Positions 1 through 6,861 of a stretch of DNA of 12,431 bases are shown in pieces (position 1 is the stretch's first letter; each line of letters opens with the position of its first letter). The DNA comes from Victivallales bacterium (GTDB lineage Bacteria > Verrucomicrobiota > Lentisphaeria > Oligosphaerales > Lenti-02). The stretch is taken from positions 1-12,431 of the forward strand of contig JABGQJ010000169.1 in the NCBI GenBank assembly GCA_018648945.1, read 5' to 3'. Position numbers and translations under genes: made by a program. A model generated the notes under the pieces. The model made no database searches, had not been told where the DNA came from, and worked only from the letters and a program-made list of their open reading frames with translations.

Positions 1-1647
1 AGCATCTGCGGCTGCTCCATCGACCAGGTCCATCGTGACATGATGTACCGCTTCGACCAGGCCCGCCTGCTCGCCGACCAGCTCCGCAACCGGGCCTTCG
101 GTCTGCTCACTGCGGAGTGCGCCGACCTCGCCAAGGAAGCTCCCGAGTTCACCGTCACCATTGCCAATCCTCTGCCCCAAGCCCGGCGTGAGGTGGTGCT
201 CTTCCCGATCGATTTCCCCGGGAATTGGCCGCGCAAGTTCCAGGAGGGATTCCGGTCGCAGGGCGTCAACGCCTTCCGCCTCTACACCGCTGACGGCACC
301 GAAGTCCCCTATCAACTCCTCGACATCCTGCCCAATTTCGGCGAACGTACCCACTTCGCCAAGATGGGGATTGGCGAAACCGGGGCCAGTGGGGCTCGCT
401 ACACGGTGGCGGCGGAGCTGGATCTCCCCGGCCTCGGCTTCACCTCGCTTCGAGTGGCGCCCGCCGACATGGTCGTGCGCCGTCTTGGCAGCCTTCGCAC
501 CGGCCCTTGCAGCGCCCAGAACGACTCCCTGCGCATCGAGATTGCCGGTGATGGCACGCTGCGGCTGACCGATCTTGCCCACGGCAACGAGTACACGGAC
601 CTCCTGCTTTTCGAGGATGGTGCGGAGATCGGCGACGGCTGGTTCCATGGTCCCTCGGTGAACGACGAGGGGGTGCTGTCCCGAGGGGGCAGGGCGCAGA
701 TCGGTGTGGTCCACGACGGGCCCGAGCAGGTGACCTTCCGCGTGGAGTTGCGGCTGGACGTTCCCCAGCGCTACGACTGGACCGCCGAACGGCGGGGGAC
801 CGACCGGGGCGAACTGCGCCTCGTGTCCTTGGTTTCCCTGCGGCGGGGGGCCACGGTCGTCGATGTGCAGACCACCGTCCACAACACCATCGAGGACCAC
901 CGCCTTCGTCTCCTGCTTCCCACCGATGCGACGGCCGCCACGACCTATCTCTCGCACCATCCCTACGACCTCACCGAGCGCGCCATCGCGCTCGACCCGG
1001 AGACGCTCGATTGGTCGGAGATGGAGATTGCCGAGAAGCCCTTCCTCGACCTCCAGGCGGTGGGGGATGGTCTCCGGGGTCTCGCCTTCATCTCCGCTGG
1101 TGGCCCCCATGAGGGGGGCATAGTCGATGATGCCCGCCGCACCATGCAGGTGACCCTCCTCCGCTCCTTCCGCCGCACCGTCGGTACCCCCGGCGAGCAG
1201 GACGGGCTGGAACAGGGCGAGATTGTCTGCCACTACGCTCTCATGCCCTATGCGGGGGCGCTCCCCGCCGCCGTCGCCCTGCGCGAAGCGTCCCGGCTCC
1301 GCGCTGGCCTCAATACCCGCCAGACCGGCCCCGTCGCTTCCGGCTATCCGCCCATGGGCGGCACCCAGCCCGCCCACCATTCTCTCCTCGAGCAGCGGGA
1401 CGGCAATCTGATCATCTCCGCCATCAAGCAACCGGAGGCCGGCTCCGGCCTCATCGTCCGGCTCTGGAACCCTGGCGGGGACCCCGCCAGCGACACGCTT
1501 GTCCTCGCCCGAACGCCCACCGCCGTTCGGGCCGTGAAACTCAACGAGACCCCCGGTGGTCGCGGCGAAGTGGCCCTGGTCGATGGCGCGGTACACGTCA
1601 CTGCCGCCCCCCGCCAGATCGTCACCCTTCGCATCGCCTTCGAGTAG
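1..1647 (+). CDS. Alpha-mannosidase, glycoside hydrolase family 38, C-terminal part (5' truncated by window edge)
   Basis: The frame is open from base 1, giving 548 residues before TAG; an internal ATG at 40 is not a credible start because the family motif begins before it. The first residues, SICGCSIDQVHRDMMYRFDQ, match the region just after the zinc-binding His-Asp of bacterial GH38 enzymes, so the catalytic domain lies mostly outside the window. What is visible is the linker helix (ADQLRNRAFGLL) and the GH38 C-terminal beta-rich domains: NPLPQARREVVLFPI near residue 60, then VDVQTTVHNTIEDHRLRLLL near 290, the family's hallmark N-x-x-x-DHRLR segment, and LLRSFRRTVG near 390. The family hydrolyses alpha-mannosides (N-glycan or mannan-derived oligosaccharides). 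Location cannot be judged without the N-terminus. The last 25 bp recur downstream at 2805-2829 as a duplication scar. GH38 membership is secure; substrate is unknown. Confidence 0.9.
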   Translation, partial: SICGCSIDQVHRDMMYRFDQARLLADQLRNRAFGLLTAECADLAKEAPEFTVTIANPLPQARREVVLFPIDFPGNWPRKFQEGFRSQGVNAFRLYTADGTEVPYQLLDILPNFGERTHFAKMGIGETGASGARYTVAAELDLPGLGFTSLRVAPADMVVRRLGSLRTGPCSAQNDSLRIEIAGDGTLRLTDLAHGNEYTDLLLFEDGAEIGDGWFHGPSVNDEGVLSRGGRAQIGVVHDGPEQVTFRVELRLDVPQRYDWTAERRGTDRGELRLVSLVSLRRGATVVDVQTTVHNTIEDHRLRLLLPTDATAATTYLSHHPYDLTERAIALDPETLDWSEMEIAEKPFLDLQAVGDGLRGLAFISAGGPHEGGIVDDARRTMQVTLLRSFRRTVGTPGEQDGLEQGEIVCHYALMPYAGALPAAVALREASRLRAGLNTRQTGPVASGYPPMGGTQPAHHSLLEQRDGNLIISAIKQPEAGSGLIVRLWNPGGDPASDTLVLARTPTAVRAVKLNETPGGRGEVALVDGAVHVTAAPRQIVTLRIAFE

Positions 1648-1650
1648 GCC

Positions 1651-1693
1651 GCAAAAGAAAGCGCGCCGACCGGGAATTCCCCGTCGGCGCGCT
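1651..1693 (-). terminator. Intrinsic terminator of pseudopilin gene 1
   Basis: There is a perfect 11-bp GC-rich stem (1660-1670 with 1683-1693). Its 12-nt loop region contains the self-complementary GGGAATTCCC. Read on the minus strand, the hairpin is followed by TTTCTTTTGC, a U-rich tract, so it terminates transcription coming from the pseudopilin gene whose stop is 34 nt away. On the plus strand no T-tract follows, so it is a weaker terminator for the convergent mannosidase gene. A near-identical hairpin sits at 2842-2875. Confidence 0.75.
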
Positions 1694-1726
1694 GCTGTGA
1701 GCCGAGAAAGCTCTCGATTCAGCCCG

Positions 1727-2368
1727 TTAGTAGGGCCACTGCGGCCACCAGTGCAATTCGGCGGTGGGCTCCATGGAGAGGAACGTGTTCTTGGAGTAGC
1801 GTGACACGTGTCCATCCACCAGGGCCATGTTGACGCCATCGCTGTGCAGGGTCCTTGCCCTGGTGTCGATCCCATAGTCGCTGTTGGGGGCCAGGCGGTA
1901 GCGGTAGTAGTTGTTGCTCTGGGAGTCGCACATCATCACAGTTGCCGAGGGCGTCTTGAACTTCGCCACCGTTTGGTTCGGGTAGCCATTGCTTACGGCG
2001 TAGGTGCATAGGTAGCTGTTGGCAGGGGAGGAGCCGGGGTCAAGGGCTTGATCCGAGGCGGAGGGGCAGATGAAGACGGCTCCATTGTTGCCCGCATAGG
2101 GCATGACGCGCGTATACCAGTAGGGGTCGGCGGTCGTCGGAGCCTGACCCGCGCCCCAGTAGCCATGCCATTTGATCGTCCGCTCATCGGCATCATCGGT
2201 GTACATGATCTGCCCAAGGGCGATCTGCTTCATGTTGTTCACACAACTGATGGCGCGAGCCTTCGCCCGCGCTTGGGCCAGGGCGGGCAGCAGCATGGAG
2301 GCGAGGATCGCGATGATCGCGATGACTACCAGTAGCTCAATCAGGGTGAACCGGCGCGGGTTTCTCAT
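1727..2368 (-). CDS. Pseudopilin, H-X9-DG type (tandem paralogue 1)
   Basis: 213 aa. The N-terminus is a type IV pilin/type II secretion methylation motif: basic MRNPRRF, then [20 protein letters not shown], with conserved Glu11 at +5 if cleavage precedes Phe7. The residue before Phe is Arg, not the usual Gly. The C-terminal half has the H-X9-DG signature of processing-associated pseudopilins (His175, Asp185-Gly186), four Cys (42, 101, 121, 147), a Tyr-rich stretch ([14 protein letters not shown]) and an aromatic tail ending HWWPQWPY. The start is ATG at 2368: it matches paralogue 2 exactly, and AAGGA lies 10 nt upstream in both. The open frame runs a further 156 codons upstream but has only composition-driven sequence. 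The family is expected to be an exported, membrane-anchored pilin-like subunit; its partners are not in the window. Confidence 0.9.
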   Translation of the reverse strand: MRNPRRFTLIELLVVIAIIAILASMLLPALAQARAKARAISCVNNMKQIALGQIMYTDDADERTIKWHGYWGAGQAPTTADPYWYTRVMPYAGNNGAVFICPSASDQALDPGSSPANSYLCTYAVSNGYPNQTVAKFKTPSATVMMCDSQSNNYYRYRLAPNSDYGIDTRARTLHSDGVNMALVDGHVSRYSKNTFLSMEPTAELHWWPQWPY

Positions 2369-2425
2369 GGCCTTCGTTTCCTTCGGTTGAGATGGGTTCC
2401 AGGGAGCTCTGAGACAATAATCGTC

Positions 2426-2478
2426 ACAATACCAAGAAAAACTCGGTTCCGCAACCAATATCACAGCATTTTCACACG
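2426..2478 (-). promoter_or_regulatory. Candidate promoter and conserved upstream block of pseudopilin 1
   Basis: On the minus strand, TTGCGG (2449-2454) and TATTGT (2426-2431) are separated by 17 nt, a modest sigma70-type match, placing the predicted transcript start roughly 50 nt before the ATG. Immediately upstream, 2455-2478 carries GTGTGAAAAT and GTGATATTGG. The block 2451-2478 matches the paralogue's 3634-3661 at 26 of 28 positions although neighbouring non-coding DNA has diverged, which argues for a functional element such as an activator site. The promoter assignment is inference. Confidence 0.4.
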
Positions 2479-2531
2479 TAGTATTGGCTTGGGTGCACGC
2501 ATATGTGACGGGAACGGGGTCGATTTGTTCC

Positions 2532-2804
2532 ATCTCCATCTCAACGGGGGCGCCTGTCAGTTGCGTGGGCGTTCCCTGATCTGCCTGCCCTCGCCGACCC
2601 GCGCGTCGTCGGATAGCGGGAAGGAACGCCGAATCCCGCCGGCGGGGGCGGGACCGGATCCTTGGACATAGGCGGGTCGGCTGCCCCAACCGGGGCAGCG
2701 TCCCAGAGCGCGGCTGTGGCAACTCGCCCTGGGGGGGTGGCCGGCCTCCGCCGCGTGACGCGTTGCATGGCAGGGGGCGGTCCGCTGTCTGGCGTGGCCC
2801 CCAC
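2532..2804. other. Intergenic spacer between the duplicated units, rich in inverted repeats; no gene
   Basis: No convincing coding sequence is seen here: the open frames lack a Shine-Dalgarno and recognisable motifs. The spacer holds an 8-bp inverted repeat GGCGTTCC/GGAACGCC (2568-2575 with 2623-2630), a 12-bp perfect palindrome CCCGCCGGCGGG (2635-2646), and a strong hairpin with an 8-bp perfect stem GCTGCCCC and loop AACC (2680-2699). No T-tract follows the hairpin on either strand. There is no visible counterpart after the second repeat copy, so this is either diverged or inserted DNA. Confidence 0.6.
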
Positions 2805-2832
2805 CACCCTTCGCATCGCCTTCGAGTAGACC

Positions 2833-2876
2833 GCAAGAGAAAGCGCGCCGACCGGGAATTCCCCGTCGGCGCGCTT
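2833..2876 (-). terminator. Intrinsic terminator of pseudopilin gene 2
   Basis: A perfect 12-bp stem (2841-2852 with 2865-2876) has the same loop as the copy at 1660-1693. On the minus strand it is followed by a pyrimidine-rich TCTCTTGCGG tract, slightly poorer in U than in copy 1. It lies 32 nt past the stop of pseudopilin 2 and should limit read-through into the spacer and pseudopilin 1. Confidence 0.7.
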
Positions 2877-2908
2877 CGGTGGATCGAGAAGACTGTCGAG
2901 TCAGATCA

Positions 2909-3550
2909 CTAGTAGGGCCACTGCGGCCACCAGTGCAGGTCGGAGCTGGGTTCGTTGGAGGTGAACTTGGCTGCGTTGAACCGCTCCACATGGCCATCGA
3001 CTAGGGCCATGTTGATGCCATCGCTATGCATCTTGCGGGCCAAGATGTCGATCGCATAGTCGCTGTTGGGCGCCAGGCGGTAGCGATAGTAGTTGTTGCT
3101 CTGCGTGTCGCACATCATGACCGTCGAAGACGGTGTCTTGAAGGACGGCTGAGCCTGCTGCGGGTAGCCATTGCTCACCGCGTAGGTGCAGTCATACGTA
3201 TTGGCGGGGGCGTTGCCCGGATCCAGCTTCCGATCAGTGGCCGAGGGGCAGATGAACACGTCGTCGTTCTCGCCTGCATACGGCTTGATCCGCATGTACC
3301 AGTACGGGTTGGAGGCGGACGGGATTTCGCCGGGATCCCAGTAACCGGTCCACTGGATCGTCCGGCCATCGTTTTCGTCAACGTACATGATCTGCCCGAG
3401 GGCAATTTGCTTCATGTTGTTCACGCAACTGATGGCCCGAGCCTTCTCCCGGGCCTTGGCCAGAGCGGGGAGCAACATGGAGGCGAGGATCGCGATGATC
3501 GCAATCACAACTAGAAGCTCAATCAGGGTGAATCGACGGGGTTTCTTCAT
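2909..3550 (-). CDS. Pseudopilin, H-X9-DG type (tandem paralogue 2)
   Basis: 213 aa, the same length as the neighbouring paralogue, with roughly 54 substitutions by eye. It begins MKKPRRF, then the hydrophobic helix [20 protein letters not shown] (Glu11 conserved), then the amphipathic [18 protein letters not shown]. His175 and Asp185-Gly186 form the H-X9-DG signature; Cys42, 101, 121 and 147, the Tyr-rich patch and the HWWPQWPY tail are all kept. Differences cluster in 59-93 and 190-204, likely surface loops, while the core is conserved, so both copies look functional. The start ATG at 3550 has AAGGA 10 nt upstream; the in-frame extension to 3637 shows no pilin-like sequence. It lies 218 nt downstream of the acyltransferase gene in the same direction and has its own candidate promoter. 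Confidence 0.9.
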   Translation of the reverse strand: MKKPRRFTLIELLVVIAIIAILASMLLPALAKAREKARAISCVNNMKQIALGQIMYVDENDGRTIQWTGYWDPGEIPSASNPYWYMRIKPYAGENDDVFICPSATDRKLDPGNAPANTYDCTYAVSNGYPQQAQPSFKTPSSTVMMCDTQSNNYYRYRLAPNSDYAIDILARKMHSDGINMALVDGHVERFNAAKFTSNEPSSDLHWWPQWPY

Positions 3551-3609
3551 GATGTCTGTTTCCTTCAGCTGGGGTTGGGTTTCACTGCGCTCTGCCAACG
3601 ACAACGGTG

Positions 3610-3661
3610 ACAATATCAACGAAACCGGCATCTGCAACCAATATCACGGTATTTTCACACG
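3610..3661 (-). promoter_or_regulatory. Candidate promoter and conserved upstream block of pseudopilin 2
   Basis: On the minus strand TTGCAG (3632-3637) and TATTGT (3610-3615) are 16 nt apart, one less than in copy 1 because of a single-base indel. The adjoining 3634-3661 block is 26 of 28 identical to 2451-2478, more conserved than the rest of the leader. Shared arrangement suggests both genes respond to the same signal; this is inference. Confidence 0.4.
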
Positions 3662-3712
3662 ACGTTTTCTCCACTTGTTCCCTTGTCCTATCATCGGCAA
3701 TATGCGACGGAA

Positions 3713-3736
3713 GCTGTGGGGTTTTGTCCCCGCAGC
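3713..3736. other. Hairpin downstream of the polysaccharide operon
   Basis: GCTGTGGGG pairs with CCCCGCAGC around a TTTTGT loop: nine pairs with one G-U on the plus-strand transcript, or one mismatch on the minus-strand transcript. It sits 33 nt past the acyltransferase stop, where an operon terminator would be expected, but no U-tract follows on the minus strand. It may be a weak terminator or part of the diverged leader of pseudopilin 2. Confidence 0.3.
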
Positions 3737-3768
3737 CTCATGCTGGGTTGCCCGCGGGCCCTCCTGCC

Positions 3769-4794
3769 TTAGCGGTCTTTGTCGGAGTCCCCGGCAAGGA
3801 ACCCCCAACGGCCGTCGGTGAGCGGGGCCTCGAGGTCGGGGCGCAGCGTCTTCCCGAGGATCTGGCTACCGTGTGGGAATACCTGGAACCCCGCCTCCGC
3901 AAAGGCCTCGCTCAGCCCCTTGCCGGCAACGACTCCCGCGATGTGCGTCGCCGGGGCCAGACGGCAGAAGGCGGACAGGGCGGCGGGCAGATCCCCAGGG
4001 CCGCAGTAGAGATCGACCACGCGCAGCTCGCCATTGGCCAGGGCCCGGTGGATGACGACCCCGACGGGGCGCTCGCCGTCCAGGATCCAGGATGACGCAT
4101 ACTCCAGGTATGGATGGTCCGCATAGCGCCACTCAAGGTAGGCGTTGCTCGTGATGCAGAGCCTGAAGGCACCCCCGGCACGGGCGCGGAACCACTCGTC
4201 CGGGACCGCAAAGGCGCCCCCCGGGGAGGATTCCAGTCTGAGCGCGCGATCTCCGGGTTTGGCAGCGCGCTTCAGGCGCCAACGGCCCCATGACAGAAGG
4301 TGACGCAACCAGCGCTTCCGAGGGAAGAAACGGGGCCAGCGTGGCGATAGCAGGAACTCGCTGAACTCGGCCACGGTCGAGAAACCAAGCCGTTCATACA
4401 CCTTGGAATTCGCGGTCGACTGTCCGGTGGACAGGGCGTAGCCATAGTGCTCGGCCCGCAAGTGGTGCAGAGCACTGCCGATGCCCCGCCGACGGAATCG
4501 CGTCGAGACCATGGTGGAGGTGGCGAAGGCCCCGTCTGCCTCGCCCACGCCGGCCAGGTTGACGCGGATCCGGAGGAAGAGGGAGAGACCGGCGAGTTCG
4601 CCATCGACCATGGCGACTGCCACTTGCGTTCCCAGGGGATTGGCCAACTGCCATTCCAGCCAGCCGGGGCGGTTTTGGTGGGAGTCCGGCGGGAAGTTCT
4701 CGGCAAGGAAACCGCGCACGGCGGGTAGATCGCTCGCGGTTGCGAAGCGCAGCAGCGGTGCGGAGTCGCCGGTCTTGCTGGTTGGGAGCGTCAT
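3769..4794 (-). CDS. GNAT-family acyltransferase, probable two-domain, polysaccharide-cluster type
   Basis: 341 aa. The N-terminal GNAT domain starts LLRFATASDLPAVRGFLAE. Motif A, the acyl-CoA pyrophosphate loop, is R101-R-R-G-I-G106 followed by SALHHL, and the family's end motif is N129-SKVYERLGF138. A basic, Trp-rich linker (about 150-185) leads to a second region starting LEWRYADHPYLEY (220-232). Its hydrophobic pattern (VGVVIHR, LRVVDLYCG, AFAEAGFQVF) looks like a second, degenerate GNAT fold. The family transfers acyl groups from acyl-CoA; here the likely substrate is an amino sugar or sugar of the polymer built by the operon. The start is well supported: GAGG lies 7 nt upstream and overlaps the stop of the preceding gene, 9 nt away, implying translational coupling. 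It is the last gene of the four-gene operon. Substrate is unknown. Confidence 0.8.
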   Translation of the reverse strand: MTLPTSKTGDSAPLLRFATASDLPAVRGFLAENFPPDSHQNRPGWLEWQLANPLGTQVAVAMVDGELAGLSLFLRIRVNLAGVGEADGAFATSTMVSTRFRRRGIGSALHHLRAEHYGYALSTGQSTANSKVYERLGFSTVAEFSEFLLSPRWPRFFPRKRWLRHLLSWGRWRLKRAAKPGDRALRLESSPGGAFAVPDEWFRARAGGAFRLCITSNAYLEWRYADHPYLEYASSWILDGERPVGVVIHRALANGELRVVDLYCGPGDLPAALSAFCRLAPATHIAGVVAGKGLSEAFAEAGFQVFPHGSQILGKTLRPDLEAPLTDGRWGFLAGDSDKDR

Positions 4795-4803
4795 GGCGTC
4801 ACC

Positions 4804-5781
4804 TCAGTTGGCCGAGGAGTCGCGGGGCGGACGCCGGCAGGGCTTGGCAAAGAGCCGCAGGCTACGCAGCCGGAACAGGAAGACCTCGTCCAGTTCCGCG
4901 GGGTTGGTCAGCCAGGGGCAATGGCACCAGGATACGAGCATTTCGCGCAACGCTGCCAGCGGGTGTCCCGACTCATAGTACATCCAGGCCGCCTGGAAGC
5001 GGGCGATGGCGAAGACCCTTCGCCAGAAGAACGGGCCCCGCCCCCGGTCGGCAAGGCGGGCGCGAGAAGCGGTCAGGACCTTCAGCGTGTTCCGCTTCAT
5101 TCGCGGGGCGTTGGCACTCATGTTGTCGCCATGCTTGCGGGCGAAACAGAGCACCCGTTCCGCACCGAAGAGCTGCCATTTCTCCGCGATCCGGATCCAC
5201 ATGTCCCGATCCTCGCTACTGCGCAGGTCCGAGTCGAAGAAGCCGCACGTGTCGAAACACTCGCGGCGAGCCACGACCGAGGACGGGGTGAACTGGGAGC
5301 GAATCAGGAGGTCGGTTGCCTTGATCTCCCGGTCGGAACGCTTCGCCTTCCTGAATTTGACCGCATCCGGATGGCGCGTGCCTTGGGCATCGATCGTTCC
5401 CCGGTCGCAGGCCACCAGACCATAGGTCTTGGGCAGGCTCGCGAACAGCGCCATCTGACAGGCCAGCTTGTCCGGTTCCCACACATCGTCGGCGTCCAGA
5501 AAGGCGACGAAGCCATGGCTCGCCACGCGGATGCCGTTGTTCCGGGTCGCGGACAGTCCCTGATTCTCCTGGTGGACCGCCACCAGCCGCTCCCCATAGC
5601 TGTCCAGGACCTCCCGCGTGTTGTCCGTGGAGCCATCGTTGACCACGATCAGTTCCACGTGCGGGTGCGTCTGGCAGAGAACGGAATCGATCGCTTCGCG
5701 CAGGTAGTGGGCGTAGTTGTAGGCAGGGATGACGACGGACACCGCCAGTTCCTGGCCGTCTGCCGGGGCAGTCTCGCGCAT
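4804..5781 (-). CDS. Glycosyltransferase family 2 (GT-A fold)
   Basis: 325 aa. The N-terminal signature VSVVIPAYNYAHYLREAIDS (15-34) is followed by VVNDGSTDNT (46-55), the nucleotide-sugar site, and the metal-binding FLDADD (94-99, DxD-like D96-A-D98-D). An acidic SSEDRDMW (188-195) supplies the putative catalytic base, and ARKHGDNMS (214-222) matches the usual acceptor-loop region. The family transfers a sugar from a nucleotide or lipid-linked donor, probably at the inner face of the membrane during glycan assembly. There is no multi-helix membrane domain. The ATG at 5781 is chosen because GGAGG sits 7 nt upstream, inside the last codons of the deacetylase gene, whose stop is only 2 nt away. 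A longer frame to 6258 exists but merely overlaps the deacetylase gene antiparallel in codon phase. Confidence 0.9.
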   Translation of the reverse strand: MRETAPADGQELAVSVVIPAYNYAHYLREAIDSVLCQTHPHVELIVVNDGSTDNTREVLDSYGERLVAVHQENQGLSATRNNGIRVASHGFVAFLDADDVWEPDKLACQMALFASLPKTYGLVACDRGTIDAQGTRHPDAVKFRKAKRSDREIKATDLLIRSQFTPSSVVARRECFDTCGFFDSDLRSSEDRDMWIRIAEKWQLFGAERVLCFARKHGDNMSANAPRMKRNTLKVLTASRARLADRGRGPFFWRRVFAIARFQAAWMYYESGHPLAALREMLVSWCHCPWLTNPAELDEVFLFRLRSLRLFAKPCRRPPRDSSAN

Positions 5782-5783
5782 GG

Positions 5784-6848
5784 TCAATCCTCCGTCCTGG
5801 CAGTTGCCGCGTTGCTGCCGGGGCGCACCAGTCGCCCGACCAGAGACCACGGCTCCGTGTCCCCGCTCACCGACACGCGAGGCGCGCCGAAGGGCGATGT
5901 GCGTCCCACCGTGCACGGTCCTTCGACCGTGATCAGCGCGCACGAGAAACCAGCCGCCGCCACGGCTTCGTGGCTGGTCTGGCTGTAGTCCCCCGGCTTG
6001 CCGTTCGGGTAGGCGAAGGTCCTCTGGGCGTCGCCCAGCCGGGTCCGCAGAACATCGTTGCAGAGCCGCACTTCCTCGCGCATGGACTCTTCCTGGCAGC
6101 GCCCCAGAATCACGTGGCGATGACTGTGTCCACCAAAGGAGATGAGGCCGCTGTCGGCCATCTCGCTGACTTGTTCCCAGCTCAGCGGCTGCCTGGCCGG
6201 TTCGTCGTCGCCAGCGAGGTCCAAGCGTACGCCCAGTTGGTCCTCGATGCTCCCGCAATACTCGTCGAGCCGGGATTGATCGGTGGCTTTCAGGGCGTTC
6301 TTGAGTCGGCGGAGAAGCTCGACCCGCTCGCCATCGGAGTTGAGTGTGCCGCTCACCACTGTGCCCTCGATCTCGACCCGCGCCTCTGTCCGTTGGCTTC
6401 TTCCCACCGCGTACTCCACGCGGCAGGTCCAGAGCGGGACTCGCTCTTCCAGGAACCGGGTGGTCAGGAAGACAGTGGCCGGAATGGCATGCTTGCGAAG
6501 CAGAGGATACGCCAGCAGATAGTTGCTCTCGTAGCCATCGTCGAAGGTGATCGCGACACTGTTTCGAGGCAGCGGTTTGCCGCCGGCCAGAGAGTCGATC
6601 ACGTCATGGAGATGGACCAGCGGGAAGTGCCGGCGGAGCCAATCGACGATACGCCGGAAATCCTCGACGGAAATGTGCTTCCCCCCCGTGTTCTCGGTCG
6701 CATAGCGGGGGGGACCGTCGATCAGTCCGTGGAAGGTGACGATATGGGCGTGGTCCGGGCAGAAAGGCAACGCGAGCCGAAGGCCCCCTCTGGCCAGGAA
6801 CTCCTTGACTCCGCGTCGCAACCAATTGATCGGCTTCACTATCGGCAT
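5784..6848 (-). CDS. Polysaccharide deacetylase, NodB homology / carbohydrate esterase family 4
   Basis: 354 aa. NodB motifs appear in order: TFHGLIDG (38-45) as the entry strand, motif 1 TFDDGY (101-106) with catalytic base and metal-binding aspartates, motif 2 HSHRH (241-245) with both zinc-binding His, and motif 3 FAYPNG (278-283). The roughly 110 residues between motif 1 and 2 form a large insertion compared with minimal NodB domains, as seen in exopolysaccharide-cluster deacetylases. The reaction is removal of N- or O-acetyl groups from hexosamine-containing glycans. No signal peptide is evident, so it may act on cytoplasmic lipid-linked intermediates or be unconventionally located. The start at 6848 (MPIVKPINW) is 13 nt after the GT4 stop. 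Its Shine-Dalgarno is weak (GAGG too close), suggesting reinitiation; a GTG at 6887 is an alternative start but has no better site. Confidence 0.9.
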   Translation of the reverse strand: MPIVKPINWLRRGVKEFLARGGLRLALPFCPDHAHIVTFHGLIDGPPRYATENTGGKHISVEDFRRIVDWLRRHFPLVHLHDVIDSLAGGKPLPRNSVAITFDDGYESNYLLAYPLLRKHAIPATVFLTTRFLEERVPLWTCRVEYAVGRSQRTEARVEIEGTVVSGTLNSDGERVELLRRLKNALKATDQSRLDEYCGSIEDQLGVRLDLAGDDEPARQPLSWEQVSEMADSGLISFGGHSHRHVILGRCQEESMREEVRLCNDVLRTRLGDAQRTFAYPNGKPGDYSQTSHEAVAAAGFSCALITVEGPCTVGRTSPFGAPRVSVSGDTEPWSLVGRLVRPGSNAATARTED

Positions 6849-6861
6849 CGCCTCGCCCGTC

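Larger units (their letters stand above)
1623..2531. repeat. Tandem duplication, copy 1 (mannosidase 3' tail, terminator, pseudopilin gene, upstream region)
   Basis: This copy aligns with 2805-3730 at a constant offset of 1182 bp from 1623 through the pseudopilin start codon at 2368, with no net insertion or deletion. A 1-nt shift appears in the upstream region (offset 1183 at 2451-2478), and similarity fades by about 2531. Identity is very uneven: 1623-1693 matches 2805-2875 at 69 of 71 positions, while the coding part has drifted to about 75% protein identity. Confidence 0.85.
2805..3730. repeat. Tandem duplication, copy 2, starting with a remnant of the mannosidase gene tail
   Basis: The first 25 bp (2805-2829) are identical to the end of the mannosidase gene, including its TAG at 2827-2829, but have no gene in front of them. 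The terminator, the pseudopilin gene and its upstream region follow. Similarity to copy 1 is clear to 3661 and weaker to about 3730. Confidence 0.85.

Noticed and set aside
2387..2671. Plus-strand open frame over the pseudopilin 1 upstream region
   Set aside because: No ribosome site; it is antisense to the promoter region, and its similarity to a frame near 3607-3740 is explained by the duplicated leader.
2680..2699. Terminator hairpin in the spacer
   Set aside because: The stem is strong but neither strand has a T-tract after it and no gene ends immediately before it.
2369..2836. 156-codon N-terminal extension of pseudopilin 1
   Set aside because: The sequence is Arg/Pro-rich with no motif, crosses the palindromic spacer and would bury the pilin signal; paralogue 2 lacks it and both share the ribosome site for the short start.
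4921..5988. 355-codon plus-strand frame opposite the GT2 and deacetylase genes
   Set aside because: It is a mirror of GC-rich coding sequence on the minus strand; the opposite-strand proteins carry clear family motifs.
5782..6258. Longer start for the GT2 gene
   Set aside because: The extension lies wholly within the deacetylase gene in another phase, whereas the ATG at 5781 has a GGAGG site 7 nt upstream and precedes the family signature by 14 residues.
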